DNA of 35,716 nucleotides from Acetatifactor sp. (GTDB taxonomy: Bacteria > Bacillota > Clostridia > Lachnospirales > Lachnospiraceae), in contig JAILLF010000032.1 of NCBI GenBank assembly GCA_024693365.1, positions 1 to 35,716 on the forward strand, given 5' to 3'. The translations under genes and the position numbers were made by a program. The notes below the pieces were generated by a model. That model saw only the letters and a list, made by a program, of their open reading frames with translations. It did no database searches and was not told the DNA's origin. Below, piece by piece: positions 1-8,162 of the stretch (positions are counted from its first letter, which is position 1; each line of letters begins with the position of its first letter).

Positions 1-13
1 CTCTTTCTCCCAG

Positions 14-99
14 CGGAGAGAGTGGGATTCGAACCCACGCGCCCTTGCGGACAAACGGTTTTCAAGACCGCCTCGTTATGACCACTTCGATATCTCTCC
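14..99 (-). tRNA. tRNA-Ser (anticodon UGA)
   Basis: The minus strand folds as a class II tRNA. A 7-bp acceptor stem (GGAGAGA with TCTCTCC), an anticodon stem closing a CTTGAAA loop (anticodon TGA), a long variable arm and a GTTCGAATC T-loop are all visible. It reads UCA codons. CCA is not encoded, as the bases after the discriminator G are CTG. It lies just downstream of ispD in the same direction but has its own strong promoter. Confidence 0.95.
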
Positions 100-130
100 A
101 AAGTGTCCCGCCTCATCAGCGGCAAAAGTT

Positions 131-159
131 ATAATATCAAATCTGCCGCTTGATGTCAA
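131..159 (-). promoter_or_regulatory. Probable sigma-A promoter of tRNA-Ser
   Basis: On the minus strand there is TTGACA (154-159), a 17-base spacer and TATTAT (131-136) preceded by TGA, an extended -10 arrangement. The -35 box overlaps the ispD stop codon. Position and strength fit independent transcription of tRNA-Ser. Confidence 0.6.
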
Positions 160-989
160 CAACTTTTTTCAAATTTTCCTTTGTTTTTCTCTATCAGCAA
201 AGCTTCCGCAATCAACATGTCGTCAGGCGTCGTGATCTTGAGATTTTCGTAAGCTCCTTCCACTAATTTGACCTTAGCTTCCGTGAATCTTTCCACCACG
301 CTCGCATCGTCCGTCACGAATGGCGTTTTCCCGCTTTGTTCACCCTTTCCAGTCTTTTCGTTTTGTGCTTTTACGGCCTCTTCAAACCGCGCATATGCTT
401 TTATGATCAAATCCCTTTCGAAAGTCTGCGGCGTCTGCACCGTCCATACGCGGCTGCGCTCAGGCGTTTCTCCCGCAAAGCCTTCCGCGTCTGCAAGCTT
501 TACCGTATCCTTGGAAGGCATGGCGGCGACGCATGCGCCGCAAGCTTTCGCTGCCTCAAGACATCTTTTCAAAATCTCTTCCGTAACAAACGGGCGCGCG
601 CCGTCATGAATGAACACGTATCCTGAAATGCGAGGCGCTCCTTGCCTTTCCAGTGCGTTGCTCTCTTCCGCCAGCCAACGCATGGCATTTGCCACGGAAA
701 AGCACCGCTCGCTCCCGCCCGGGATAATGGCCTTCACTTTTTGGAATCCATATTCTTCAACGACTTCGCGGCGGATCTTTTCTTCATCTCCGGCACCCGT
801 CACCAAAATGCATTCATCAATCACCTTTGACTCTTCCATGGTCCGCAAGGCATAATAAATCAAAGGCCTGTCCGAAAGCAGCATAAATTGCTTGGCCACG
901 CCGGATTTCATTCGGCTGCCCGTTCCTGCCGCCAGTACGACCGCCACGTTTTTATCCATGCACTTTTGCTTATCACCACTCGTTTTCAT
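156..989 (-). CDS. ispD: 2-C-methyl-D-erythritol 4-phosphate cytidylyltransferase
   Basis: IspD joins CTP and 2-C-methyl-D-erythritol 4-phosphate in the non-mevalonate isoprenoid pathway in the cytoplasm. The nucleotide-binding signature VVLAAGTGSRM (about residues 17-27) is followed by the conserved Lys of AKQF. HDGARPF and TDDASVVE follow further on, all typical of IspD. At 277 residues it is somewhat longer than the usual 230-240. Part of the excess is a charged insertion (KAQNEKTGKGEQSGK) before TDDASVV and part may be the start: the Met at position 959, ten residues in, aligns better with family N-termini and has GGTGAT upstream. It is the last gene of the tsa/rnz cluster, 38 bases after tsaD. 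The enzyme assignment is firm; the start is not. Confidence 0.93.
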   Translation of the reverse strand: MKTSGDKQKCMDKNVAVVLAAGTGSRMKSGVAKQFMLLSDRPLIYYALRTMEESKVIDECILVTGAGDEEKIRREVVEEYGFQKVKAIIPGGSERCFSVANAMRWLAEESNALERQGAPRISGYVFIHDGARPFVTEEILKRCLEAAKACGACVAAMPSKDTVKLADAEGFAGETPERSRVWTVQTPQTFERDLIIKAYARFEEAVKAQNEKTGKGEQSGKTPFVTDDASVVERFTEAKVKLVEGAYENLKITTPDDMLIAEALLIEKNKGKFEKSC

Positions 990-1027
990 CTCGACCTACT
1001 GCTCCGCATTTTCGTTTGGCAACTTCT

Positions 1028-2050
1028 TTAACGTTCTCCAAGCTTTAATCCCGGTACCGCATTCAGATCATATCCGCTGCGCACGCCTTTGATAAATTCA
1101 TAGTATCCCGCCGCACCGATCATTGCCGCATTGTCCGTGCAAAAGATTGGCGAGGGATGATAGAACTGAACGCCTTCCTTCGCGCACCGCTCCTCAAAAG
1201 CCTTTCTCAGCGAGGAATTGGAAGCCACGCCGCCTGCAATGGCAAATTTATTGAATCCAAAGCTCTTTACGGCATGCATGGAATGCTCCACAAGGACGTC
1301 GATCACGGCCTTCTGAAACGAAGCTGCCACGTCCGCACGGTTCACTTCCTCCCCCTTCATCTGACATGCATTCAGATAATTGAGCACCGCCGATTTCAAT
1401 CCGCTAAAGCTAAAGTCATATTCATTCTCGTCAACCTTTGCCCTTGGGAATGCGATCGCGTCAGGATTTCCTTCCTTCGAAAGCTTGTCGATCTTGGGTC
1501 CCCCCGGGTATCCTAAGCCAATCGCCCTTGCAACCTTGTCAAAGGCCTCTCCCGCCGCATCATCACGCGTCCGGCCAATGATCTCATACTCACCGTAATC
1601 CTTCACGATCACCAGGTGAGAATGTCCGCCGGATGCCACCAGGCACACGAAGGGCGGCTCCAGATCCTTATTTTCTATATAGTTTGCACTGACGTGACCT
1701 TCAATGTGATGAATGCCGATCAGTGGCAAGCCCGTGGCAAAGCTGATCGCCTTTGCCTCTGAAACGCCTACGAGAAGTGCGCCGACAAGCCCCGGGCCAT
1801 ACGTCACCGCAATCCCGTCCAGGTCCTGTAGCGTTTTTCCGGCTTCCGAAAGTGCCTGCCTGATCACCTGATTAATCTTCTCAATATGCTTTCTCGATGC
1901 GATCTCCGGCACGACGCCGCCATACTCCGTGTGCAGCGCAATCTGTGAATAGATCACGTTGGAAAGCACTTCCCGCCCGTTCTTTACGACGGCTGCCGCC
2001 GTCTCGTCACAGGAACTTTCAATTGCCAACAGTACAATGTCTTCTTTCAT
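1028..2050 (-). CDS. tsaD: tRNA N6-adenosine threonylcarbamoyltransferase TsaD
   Basis: TsaD transfers the threonylcarbamoyl group to A37 of ANN-decoding tRNAs, acting with TsaB and TsaE. The Kae1/ASKHA fold shows as [15 protein letters not shown] at the N-terminus. The metal-binding motif HHIEGH (about residues 114-119) is followed by the nucleotide-binding segments ASGGHSHL and [11 protein letters not shown] and the C-terminal [10 protein letters not shown] place the start at 2050, four bases after the rnz stop; an upstream Met at 2083 would overlap rnz and add a basic tail foreign to the family. AAGGA lies about 10 bases upstream. The length of 340 residues is normal. tsaB and tsaE stand upstream in the same cluster. 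Confidence 0.96.
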   Translation of the reverse strand: MKEDIVLLAIESSCDETAAAVVKNGREVLSNVIYSQIALHTEYGGVVPEIASRKHIEKINQVIRQALSEAGKTLQDLDGIAVTYGPGLVGALLVGVSEAKAISFATGLPLIGIHHIEGHVSANYIENKDLEPPFVCLVASGGHSHLVIVKDYGEYEIIGRTRDDAAGEAFDKVARAIGLGYPGGPKIDKLSKEGNPDAIAFPRAKVDENEYDFSFSGLKSAVLNYLNACQMKGEEVNRADVAASFQKAVIDVLVEHSMHAVKSFGFNKFAIAGGVASNSSLRKAFEERCAKEGVQFYHPSPIFCTDNAAMIGAAGYYEFIKGVRSGYDLNAVPGLKLGER

Positions 2051-2054
2051 TTCT

Positions 2055-2981
2055 TCAGTCCTTCGTTTCTTCCTCGTCGTCAAACCTTAGTTCCACGCTT
2101 CTGCCGTCCCGCGCCGTCACCACGTTCGGGAAGATCCGCCGCAGCTCGTCCAAATATACGTCCGCCTTCGGCATGGCAGGGCTGTAATGCGTCAGCCAAA
2201 GCTCCGGCACCTGCGCCTTTGCCGCGATCCGCGCCGCCTCCTGCATCATCATGTGACGGTGCTCCTTTGCCTTCACAAGGTTCTCCTCATCGCCGTACAT
2301 GCCCTCAAGGATCAGCAGGTCACTGCCCACGGCATTTTCTTCGATGGAGGCCGTCGGCCGCGTGTCCGTGGAATACGTCACCTTCAGGCCCTTTCTGTCC
2401 GCCCCCATCACCATGTCCGGCGTATACGTTCTGCCGTCCTGTTCAATGGTTTCACCCTTTTGCAGCCTGCTCCAAAGCTTTAAGGGAATCTCCTGTGCCA
2501 GCGCCCTGTCCTTGTCAAATTTACCTGCGCGGGGAATTGACAGGCTGTAACCGTAGCAGATCACGTTGTGATTTACGCGAAACGCGCGGATGGTAAATCC
2601 GTCGAAGGCAATGTCCTCCTGCTCTCCGGAAAGCTCATGGAACTGAATCTCAAAGGGAAGCTCCGGCGCAATCACGCGAAGGGCGTTCACCACGCGTTGC
2701 AGGCCCTTCGGCCCGATGACCAGTAAGGGCTCCGTGCGCTCGGAATTTCCCATGGAAAGAAGAAGCCCCGGAAGTCCGCTGACGTGATCTGCGTGGTAAT
2801 GCGTAAAACAGATCACGTCGATGGGCTTAGCGCTCCATCCCTTTTCACGCATGGCAATCTGCGTGCCCTCGCCGCAATCGATCAATATGCTTTTTCCGTT
2901 ATATTTCATCATGAGGGAGGTCAGCCACCGATAGGGCAGCGGCATCATTCCACCCGTTCCCAAAAGACATACGTCCAACAT
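2055..2981 (-). CDS. rnz: Ribonuclease Z (tRNA 3'-processing endonuclease)
   Basis: This metallo-beta-lactamase-fold nuclease cuts 3' trailers from tRNA precursors, an essential step when CCA is not encoded, as in both tRNAs of this window. The zinc motif THYHADH (about residues 60-66), the early LLGTGG and DCGEGTQ segments and the C-terminal LTHYSPA match RNase Z. At 308 residues it has the usual length of the short bacterial form. It lies between rimI and tsaD, so tRNA end-processing and t6A modification are probably cotranscribed. The N-terminal segment [13 protein letters not shown] differs from the Bacillus type and resembles clostridial versions (from memory). Distant metallo-beta-lactamase functions are possible but less likely. 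Confidence 0.9.
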   Translation of the reverse strand: MLDVCLLGTGGMMPLPYRWLTSLMMKYNGKSILIDCGEGTQIAMREKGWSAKPIDVICFTHYHADHVSGLPGLLLSMGNSERTEPLLVIGPKGLQRVVNALRVIAPELPFEIQFHELSGEQEDIAFDGFTIRAFRVNHNVICYGYSLSIPRAGKFDKDRALAQEIPLKLWSRLQKGETIEQDGRTYTPDMVMGADRKGLKVTYSTDTRPTASIEENAVGSDLLILEGMYGDEENLVKAKEHRHMMMQEAARIAAKAQVPELWLTHYSPAMPKADVYLDELRRIFPNVVTARDGRSVELRFDDEEETKD

Positions 2982-3043
2982 GTCATTTCACCGGCATTCC
3001 AAGGTAATTCCTCTTTCTTCCCTCTTCCTGCCGTCCTTTCCAT

Positions 3044-3505
3044 TTATTCCTCACTGCCGTTCTTTTCGCGTCTTTTCCACATGATCAGTGCATCCTCCAC
3101 AGGCTTTTCATAAAACCTGGGCCGCACGCCCTCGCTTTGAAAGCCATGCTTTTCATAAAGGCTGATCGCAGGTTCGTTACTGACGCGAACCTCCAGCGTA
3201 TATGCCGCCGCGCCAAGTTCCTCTCCCAATGCAAACAACTCCCGAAGCAACGCATCCGCGATGCCTTGTCTTTGATGCTCAGGATCCACCATGACCTTGT
3301 CCACGTCACCCTCGTCCCCAAGCAGCGTCATGCCTGCGAATCCAATGGGTACGCCCGCTTCCTCCGCCACAAGATAATGGCAGTAATCATGCGTAAGAAG
3401 CTCTTCGAACGCCTTCCTTGACCATGGCAGGGAAAACAGCTTTTCTTCCATCCGTGCGAGCGCAGGTGCATGCTTTTCCTCAAGCGGCACAATTCTATAC
3501 TCCAT
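3044..3505 (-). CDS. rimI: Ribosomal-protein-alanine N-acetyltransferase RimI-like (GNAT)
   Basis: A GNAT-fold acetyltransferase of about 153 residues. The acetyl-CoA loop reads HQRQGIADALL, preceded by a VDKVMVDPE strand; the C-terminal SNEPAISLYEKHGF followed by RPRFYEKPVEDALIM is characteristic of RimI. RimI acetylates the N-terminus of ribosomal protein S18, and its gene commonly sits beside tsaB in Firmicutes. The start chosen is the ATG at 3505, giving MEYRIVPLEEKHAPAL and an 11-base overlap with the end of tsaB. A longer reading frame runs upstream inside tsaB but adds only arginine-rich sequence, so it was not used. The overlap suggests coupled translation. Confidence 0.9.
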   Translation of the reverse strand: MEYRIVPLEEKHAPALARMEEKLFSLPWSRKAFEELLTHDYCHYLVAEEAGVPIGFAGMTLLGDEGDVDKVMVDPEHQRQGIADALLRELFALGEELGAAAYTLEVRVSNEPAISLYEKHGFQSEGVRPRFYEKPVEDALIMWKRREKNGSEE

Positions 3506-4268
3506 CAGCCGATCCCTTTCCGCGCTCTTCCTTTTCCCGCTCCGCCTGACTCTTACGGAGATATTCCGGTCCGTGCTCATCTGCGGAAACCACCTTGCCC
3601 TGCGCAAAGTAAACTTCTCCAAGCGCCGCAATCGCACCCGCGCGCTGGGCATTCATATGTGCAGGCGCAAACGAAAACGGAACCCTGCATTCTTCCCGGA
3701 TCACGGACCGATAAACCGCCACTCCGTCCCCGAGAAAGATCACGTTGCGACCAAGTTTTTCCAATTCCCTTAGGAGATCACGCACATCCATGGCCGTCTG
3801 ATCCATGACCACTCGCAGTGCTTTTACGCACTCCTTCGCCGCGTTGCTGCCGCTCTCTGCCATGCCGTCCGCCAGTTCCTCCGTAAACTCATAGATCCCC
3901 GTATAAACCTGGTTTCTTCTGGCATCCATGATGGGACATACCAGATCGCTGCAACCCCAAAGATTATATGCCAGGCCCTCCAGCGTCGGCACCTCGACCA
4001 AAGGCTTGTCCAACGCAAGGCCAAGTCCCTTCGCCGTTGCGGAGCCAATGCGAAGCCCCGTAAAGGAACCAGGGCCCGCAGAAATGGCAATAGCGTCCAG
4101 CGTGCCAAGATCCAACTCTATCATTTTTTTCAGCTCATCCAACATGGGAAGGAGCGTCTGTGAATGCGTCTTTTTGTAATTGGTCGTATACTCTCCCAGA
4201 AGCACGCCGTCTTCCGCCACGGCCACGCTGGCCACCAATCCCGAACTGTCGATCCCAAGTATTTTCAT
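3495..4268 (-). CDS. tsaB: t6A biosynthesis protein TsaB
   Basis: TsaB is the catalytically inactive ASKHA paralogue that pairs with TsaD. It opens with MKILGIDSSGLVASVAV and carries the family signature ISAGPGSFTGLRIG (about residues 62-75), followed by KGLGLALDKPLVEVPTLE. At 257 residues it is slightly longer than average, with a lysine/glutamate-rich C-terminal tail (KSQAEREKEERGKG). The rimI start lies inside its last codons, and tsaE precedes it by 60 bases. Confidence 0.95.
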   Translation of the reverse strand: MKILGIDSSGLVASVAVAEDGVLLGEYTTNYKKTHSQTLLPMLDELKKMIELDLGTLDAIAISAGPGSFTGLRIGSATAKGLGLALDKPLVEVPTLEGLAYNLWGCSDLVCPIMDARRNQVYTGIYEFTEELADGMAESGSNAAKECVKALRVVMDQTAMDVRDLLRELEKLGRNVIFLGDGVAVYRSVIREECRVPFSFAPAHMNAQRAGAIAALGEVYFAQGKVVSADEHGPEYLRKSQAEREKEERGKGSADGV

Positions 4269-4328
4269 TTCTCTCCCACTTTCTTTCTGCCCGCATTCCG
4301 CGCGTTCGCAGATCAGGTCATTGCCTTA

Positions 4329-4772
4329 TTACATGTGCTCGATGGTGATCCTGCGATAGTCAAAGCCTTTTTCCAAATCCTTTTCGATCGTCACGCGGAC
4401 GTAGCTTTCCGGCAAAATCTCCACAATGAGATTTGCCCATTCGATCAGGCAGACGCCCTGTCCATAAAAATAATCCTCGTAGCCGATCTCATCCATCTCT
4501 TCCACGTCGCCGATGCGATACACGTCAAAATGATAAAAGGGCAGGCGTCCTTCCTCATAAACCTGCACGATCGTAAACGTCGGGCTGTTTACCGGTTCCG
4601 TGATGCCTAATCCCTTTGCGAATCCCTGTGTGAACACGGTCTTTCCGACGCCAAGGTCCCCGATCAGCGTGTATACCTCACCGGGTTTCGCATTCCGGCC
4701 AAGCTGCTCGCCAAGCGCGGCGGTATCTTCAGCGCTAAAGCTGTCCGTCACGGTTTTTTCCATAAAATCCAT
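4329..4772 (-). CDS. tsaE: t6A biosynthesis ATPase TsaE
   Basis: TsaE is the small P-loop ATPase needed for turnover of the TsaB-TsaD complex. Walker A GDLGVGKT is at about residues 38-45; SPTFTIVQ and the FYHFDVYRI/LIEWAN segments are standard for the family. The start at 4772 follows GGAAGGAT by 8 bases; an earlier in-frame Met at 4805 lacks such a site. At 147 residues the length is normal. It is the first tsa gene of the cluster, 51 bases after the YcxB-like gene. Confidence 0.95.
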   Translation of the reverse strand: MDFMEKTVTDSFSAEDTAALGEQLGRNAKPGEVYTLIGDLGVGKTVFTQGFAKGLGITEPVNSPTFTIVQVYEEGRLPFYHFDVYRIGDVEEMDEIGYEDYFYGQGVCLIEWANLIVEILPESYVRVTIEKDLEKGFDYRRITIEHM

Positions 4773-4823
4773 CTGTTTATCCTTCCGGCGGCAAATCCGC
4801 CTCACTTTCCTTACGTCATATCA

Positions 4824-5300
4824 TCACGACCGGATCTTCACGCGCTGCGGCGGCATGTGCGTGGAAATGATCTCGATCAGCGCCGCCCTTTGGTCCCCAA
4901 GCTGCTCCTTCGGGAAAATACTCGCATTCCTGCCCGAGGTGTAAAGAATGATGCTCCGCGTCGTGGATACGGCCTTCACCATATTATCCCAGCTTTGGCT
5001 CTCCTTAACGTCCCCTTGGGAAACCGTCACGCCATCGTCATCGAGCACGTAATGAAGCGGTTTCTGGAAAGCCGTATTGGCATTCCACTGGAGCTTGCTC
5101 TTCGTGTAAAGCGTGACCGGAAGATACAATAAAATGACCGCACCCGCAAGGATCAGCATCCATTTTTGCGTAAGGAACGCCGCCACGATGAGCAGTGCCC
5201 CGACCGTGCTTCCAATGATGCCGCTGGAGCTGTTGTAGGTATGCATCAGCATGTAATCATATAGGTCCGCGGCAGTGATTTTAATATCCGTTTCAACCAT
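4824..5300 (-). CDS. YcxB-like membrane protein
   Basis: A 158-residue protein with two adjacent membrane segments (about residues 28-68, GIIGSTVGALLIVAAFL and ILAGAVILLYLPVTL). A soluble C-terminal domain follows with LHYVLDDDGVTVSQG, WDNMVKAVSTTRSIILY and IFPKEQL, the pattern of the YcxB-like family, whose function is unknown. The start at 5300 gives MVETDIKITAADLYDYM; the longer frame upstream has no clear ribosome site. It heads the cluster leading into tsaE and may be cotranscribed with it, although nothing known links YcxB proteins to t6A. Confidence 0.75.
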   Translation of the reverse strand: MVETDIKITAADLYDYMLMHTYNSSSGIIGSTVGALLIVAAFLTQKWMLILAGAVILLYLPVTLYTKSKLQWNANTAFQKPLHYVLDDDGVTVSQGDVKESQSWDNMVKAVSTTRSIILYTSGRNASIFPKEQLGDQRAALIEIISTHMPPQRVKIRS

Positions 5301-5340
5301 GAAAATGCCTTTCTCTCTCCAAGATACTCTCAACAATTTT

Positions 5341-5377
5341 CTTCAAAAAAGCACCTACAACGCAGGTGCTTTTGAAG
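5341..5377 (-). terminator. Rho-independent terminator after the histidine kinase gene
   Basis: AAAAGCACCT (5347-5356) pairs with AGGTGCTTTT (5364-5373) around a 7-base loop. Read on the minus strand the stem runs into TTTTTT. It separates the kinase gene from the YcxB-like/tsa cluster. The flanking CTTC/GAAG extends the symmetry, so it could also act on the plus strand. Confidence 0.75.
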
Positions 5378-5437
5378 TCATTATAAATTTATCTTTGTTA
5401 AAAAGCAAGAACTATTTAGAATCCATTCCGTATTCGC

Positions 5438-6427
5438 TCAGGATGCCTGCCCGTCCCTTGGAAGCATTATGGACAGTACAAAACGATCATTGGAGGAATT
5501 GATCTTCAACAACCCGTCATTTCGTTCAACAGATCTTTTGATATTGCTCAACCCAAATCCGTGATACTTCTTATCCTCTTTGGTTGTAAATCTAACCTCC
5601 GAAAAAAGACTTTCCACGTTCACGGCATTCTTGATCGAGTTAGCAATGTCAATCACCCAAAACTGATTGGTCTTTCTGATTACCATGGATACGTTGCGAT
5701 TCTCGGAATCCTCTGCCGCTTCGATCGAATTATCCAATGCGTTCGCAAAGATCGAACAGATTTCCATCGGCTTTAGGGAAAGCCCGCCCTCCACGACGCC
5801 TTCCATCGCAAAATCAATTCCTTTGCTCCGCATTTTCTCGGCCTTCATTGACACGATACAATCCAGCATTTCATCCCCAGTCGAAAACTGCGAGGACAAT
5901 GATTTTATGTCGCCAATCAGCTCCTGAATATGTTTCCTGGCTTCCTCCGGTTTTCCTTGATCCATAAGCATGTCTGCCAGAGCAAGCTGATTAATCATAT
6001 CATGTCGGAAAGCACGGGTTTCCTGTTGTTTTTCCTTGTATCCGGCAATATAATCCAGCTCCGCTTCAAGATAATGCTGCTGATAGTGATTTTGCTTTTT
6101 CAGATAGTTTCTGGCCTCGTCGAATATCATAAAGACGGGAGCAAAGATTCCCAGCGCAACAAGCATATAACTAAAGTAATGACAAAGTATCCCGTAACGG
6201 TTTTCCACGTATTCTCCGCCACTCGTAAACGGCGACTGCGACATATAAGCAATGGCTATCAGCCATACCGCCACCCAAAGAATTTTCCGTTTCCGCACTA
6301 TATAAACGTGTTTCTCACGGTAAAAAACAAAATAAAGGATCAAGGCAGCCGCAACCGTCAGAAACAGCTCTGCAAATCTGCTAAACAGAAGTGATTTCCC
6401 GTACTCTGGTCCCGCGGAAAAGATCAT
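5438..6427 (-). CDS. GHKL-domain sensor histidine kinase (AgrC-like)
   Basis: The N-terminal third holds three predicted membrane segments (about residues 18-36, 48-63 and 84-103). A short coiled stretch follows, then the histidine motif RAFRHDMINQL (His near 142), the N box ALDNSIEAAED and the glycine box YHGFGLSNIK. This is the HPK10/GHKL architecture used by AgrC-type peptide sensors. At 329 residues it is shorter than a typical six-helix AgrC. Its ATG overlaps the stop of the preceding membrane-protein gene (ATGA), so translation is coupled and the two may form one sensor. No response-regulator gene lies near it, so its partner is unknown. A terminator follows. Confidence 0.88.
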   Translation of the reverse strand: MIFSAGPEYGKSLLFSRFAELFLTVAAALILYFVFYREKHVYIVRKRKILWVAVWLIAIAYMSQSPFTSGGEYVENRYGILCHYFSYMLVALGIFAPVFMIFDEARNYLKKQNHYQQHYLEAELDYIAGYKEKQQETRAFRHDMINQLALADMLMDQGKPEEARKHIQELIGDIKSLSSQFSTGDEMLDCIVSMKAEKMRSKGIDFAMEGVVEGGLSLKPMEICSIFANALDNSIEAAEDSENRNVSMVIRKTNQFWVIDIANSIKNAVNVESLFSEVRFTTKEDKKYHGFGLSNIKRSVERNDGLLKINSSNDRFVLSIMLPRDGQAS

Positions 6428-6861
6428 CTGCTGATTGGTCTCCCATTTTCCCCCGTATAATAAACGTAAAAATAGATTAAAGTATTATTGACGTACTGAC
6501 AAATGACGTAAGCTCCGCAGGAAGACAAAAATGCCCGTAAAATCTTTTTGCTCTCATAGACCGTTAAATAACACAAAAACATACACAGAAGCGATAAAAA
6601 CACCATAAAAAAAGTGACGGACACGTCTAACGAACTGAATGCCTGATACACGGACTCATCCAGATGATTCATTCGGATTTCTTCATACAATTTCGGATTC
6701 GCAACAAACTTGATCAGCGATGCCAGTTCATCGGAAAAAAACGTATACAGCGCAAATACAGATAACAGTATTGCCGTTTTTTTGTAAAGGAAACCGTCCA
6801 TCCGAAAAAGCAGGATGCAGTCATGATAACGATCGGCAGAATCAGCACGTTTGCAATGCAT
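6424..6861 (-). CDS. Small membrane protein coupled to the sensor kinase, apparently frameshifted
   Basis: From the lysines near residue 27 onward this reads as a membrane protein with three segments (AILLSVFALYTFF, FFMVFLSLLCMFLCYL and CQYVNNTLIYFYVYY). The first 27 residues of this frame are polar and have no ribosome site. In another frame an ATG at 6890, preceded by GGAAG, encodes MTYVLYKMAECIANVL and a hydrophobic helix (ILPIVIMTASCFFGW), ending at an A7 tract (minus strand; 6777-6783). One extra A would join both frames into a four-helix protein of about 155 residues. The gene is therefore broken, phase-variable, recoded or misread at the homopolymer. I do not recognise its family. It overlaps the kinase start by four bases. 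Confidence 0.6.
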   Translation of the reverse strand: MHCKRADSADRYHDCILLFRMDGFLYKKTAILLSVFALYTFFSDELASLIKFVANPKLYEEIRMNHLDESVYQAFSSLDVSVTFFMVFLSLLCMFLCYLTVYESKKILRAFLSSCGAYVICQYVNNTLIYFYVYYTGENGRPISR

Positions 6862-6937
6862 TCTGCCATTTTGTACAAGACATATGTCATAGCTTCCGTC
6901 TCTCTTTCATTGGTTCTCTTACTTTTTCCCGCCCTTA

Positions 6938-7678
6938 TTATTTCGTCCCCTTGAGGAAGCGGCTAAGCGGCTTGTAAATAAAGAGCGTAGCAAGTGAGAC
7001 AAACAATCCCTTCAGGAAGTTTAACGGTGCAACGCAGACAACCACAAAGCTCGTAATGCTCCCTGATTTCATGAGCGGATTAACCTTTTCTCCCATGGCA
7101 AGGATGGCATCCATATCCATGTGGAAAAGCTTAGAGAAGGCTGGCAACAGGTATGCTGCGTTAAAGGTCGTACCAAAAACCGTAAGAATCAGAGTACCGA
7201 TCACACAAGACGTAATGGCCATCTTTTTCGTTTTCTTGAACATATAAACGGAAGCCGCCGGGATAATAAAACTGCAGCCCACCGCAAAATTAGCAAGTTC
7301 CCCAACGAAAGCAGTGCTGGTACCTTTCATCACAAGCTTTAACAAAATCTTGATAAACTCCATGACAACGCCTGCCGCAGGACCGTATGCAAAAGCACCG
7401 ATCAAAATGGGAATCTCACTGAAATCAAGCTTATAAAAGCTCGGTGCGAAAAACAATGGAATCTCAAACAACATCAAAATCGACGACATGGCGGAAAGAA
7501 TACCGATTGCAGTCACCTTTCTCGTGGCAAACGTCCGCTCCTTACTTCCGCTTTTTTTCCGTTGCACCAATTCCAACAAAAATGCGATCACAAACAGCGC
7601 AACAATGATCCCCAAAAATTCCAAGACAAATACGACGTTTTTTGCCAGGCTCTCTCCCAGCTTTGCAAAATCAAACAT
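6938..7678 (-). CDS. ribU: Riboflavin transporter S component RibU (ECF family)
   Basis: RibU is the substrate-binding membrane subunit that imports riboflavin with the shared ECF energising module, which is not encoded in this window. About six membrane segments are visible. The family signatures are TRKVTAIGILSAMSSILM, KLDFSEIPILIGAFAYGP and FVGELANFAVG. It begins with an extra N-terminal hydrophobic stretch (VVFVLEFLGIIVALFVIAF), giving 246 residues against roughly 190-200 for many RibU proteins. The FMN riboswitch and terminator upstream independently support a flavin role. Confidence 0.93.
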   Translation of the reverse strand: MFDFAKLGESLAKNVVFVLEFLGIIVALFVIAFLLELVQRKKSGSKERTFATRKVTAIGILSAMSSILMLFEIPLFFAPSFYKLDFSEIPILIGAFAYGPAAGVVMEFIKILLKLVMKGTSTAFVGELANFAVGCSFIIPAASVYMFKKTKKMAITSCVIGTLILTVFGTTFNAAYLLPAFSKLFHMDMDAILAMGEKVNPLMKSGSITSFVVVCVAPLNFLKGLFVSLATLFIYKPLSRFLKGTK

Positions 7679-7753
7679 GTTTCTTTTCCTCCTTTTGAGG
7701 CTCTTGCCTCTCCCATTTGGAAAATTCTTCTAAGTCTGCCCATCGTTTCTTTT

Positions 7754-7798
7754 GCATAAAAGAAACCCTGAGTGAATGCTTTTCATCTCAGGGTTTTT
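7754..7798 (-). terminator. Riboswitch expression-platform terminator
   Basis: AAACCCTGAG (7764-7773) pairs with CTCAGGGTTT (7787-7796). On the minus strand the stem is followed by CTTTT. It stands between the FMN aptamer and ribU, so it probably stops transcription when FMN is bound. Confidence 0.75.
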
Positions 7799-7845
7799 CG
7801 CCGCACTCAAACGCGACACGGCCTTGCGCCAGTCACGCGGACATT

Positions 7846-7972
7846 TTCTTCTTTCATCCAGACTTTACTGTTGGTTCCGGAGTTTCACCGAATCAGCCTT
7901 GAGAAGCATACCTCGCCTTCTCTCGGGTCGCGGACTTTACCGCCAGTAGGGAATCACACCCAACCCTGAAGA
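7846..7972 (-). promoter_or_regulatory. FMN riboswitch (RFN element)
   Basis: The minus strand carries the conserved RFN blocks in order: CAGGGTTGGGTGTGATTCCC, ACTGGCGGTAAAGTCCGCGA, GGTGAAACTCCGGAACCAAC and AGTCTGGATGAAAGAAG. These form the multi-helix FMN-binding junction. It precedes ribU by about 170 bases, with a terminator between. Confidence 0.96.
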
Positions 7973-7997
7973 ATTTTCTTATATTTTTACAACCGTT

Positions 7998-8026
7998 ACT
8001 TTACCACGCCTTCCCCTCCCTGTCAA
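7998..8026 (-). promoter_or_regulatory. Promoter of the FMN riboswitch-ribU transcript
   Basis: TTGACA (8021-8026), a 17-base spacer and TAAAGT (7998-8003) lie about 25 bases upstream of the riboswitch on the minus strand. The -35 is perfect; the -10 matches four of six. Confidence 0.5.
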
Positions 8027-8036
8027 GTACTTCCAT

Positions 8037-8100
8037 TTGTGTCACGGGGACGTGTCTACTGACACGTTTTTGCGTGCCACGGGGACGTATCTTGTGACTC
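8037..8100. repeat. GTCACGGGGACG palindromic repeat, left copy
   Basis: Contains GTGTCACGGGGACGTGTC, the complementary half GACACG, and a second CCACGGGGACGT. An inverted counterpart lies at 8163-8224, and related sequence at 15035-15119. Confidence 0.7.
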
Positions 8101-8121
8101 AATTTCCGTTCCACGGAGGAT

Positions 8122-8149
8122 TTGACAATCCCGCACGAGCGTGTATACT
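8122..8149 (+). promoter_or_regulatory. Promoter of the HAD phosphatase gene
   Basis: TTGACA (8122-8127), a 16-base spacer and TATACT (8144-8149). The promoter sits in the unique sequence between two inverted GTCACGGGGACG repeats, so the right-hand repeat is transcribed as part of the leader. Confidence 0.55.
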
Positions 8150-8162
8150 GAATATAATGAAT

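Noticed and set aside
118..150. Stem AGCGGCA/TGCCGCT as an ispD terminator
   Set aside because: The loop is 19 bases and no T-tract follows; the segment is better explained as the tRNA-Ser promoter.
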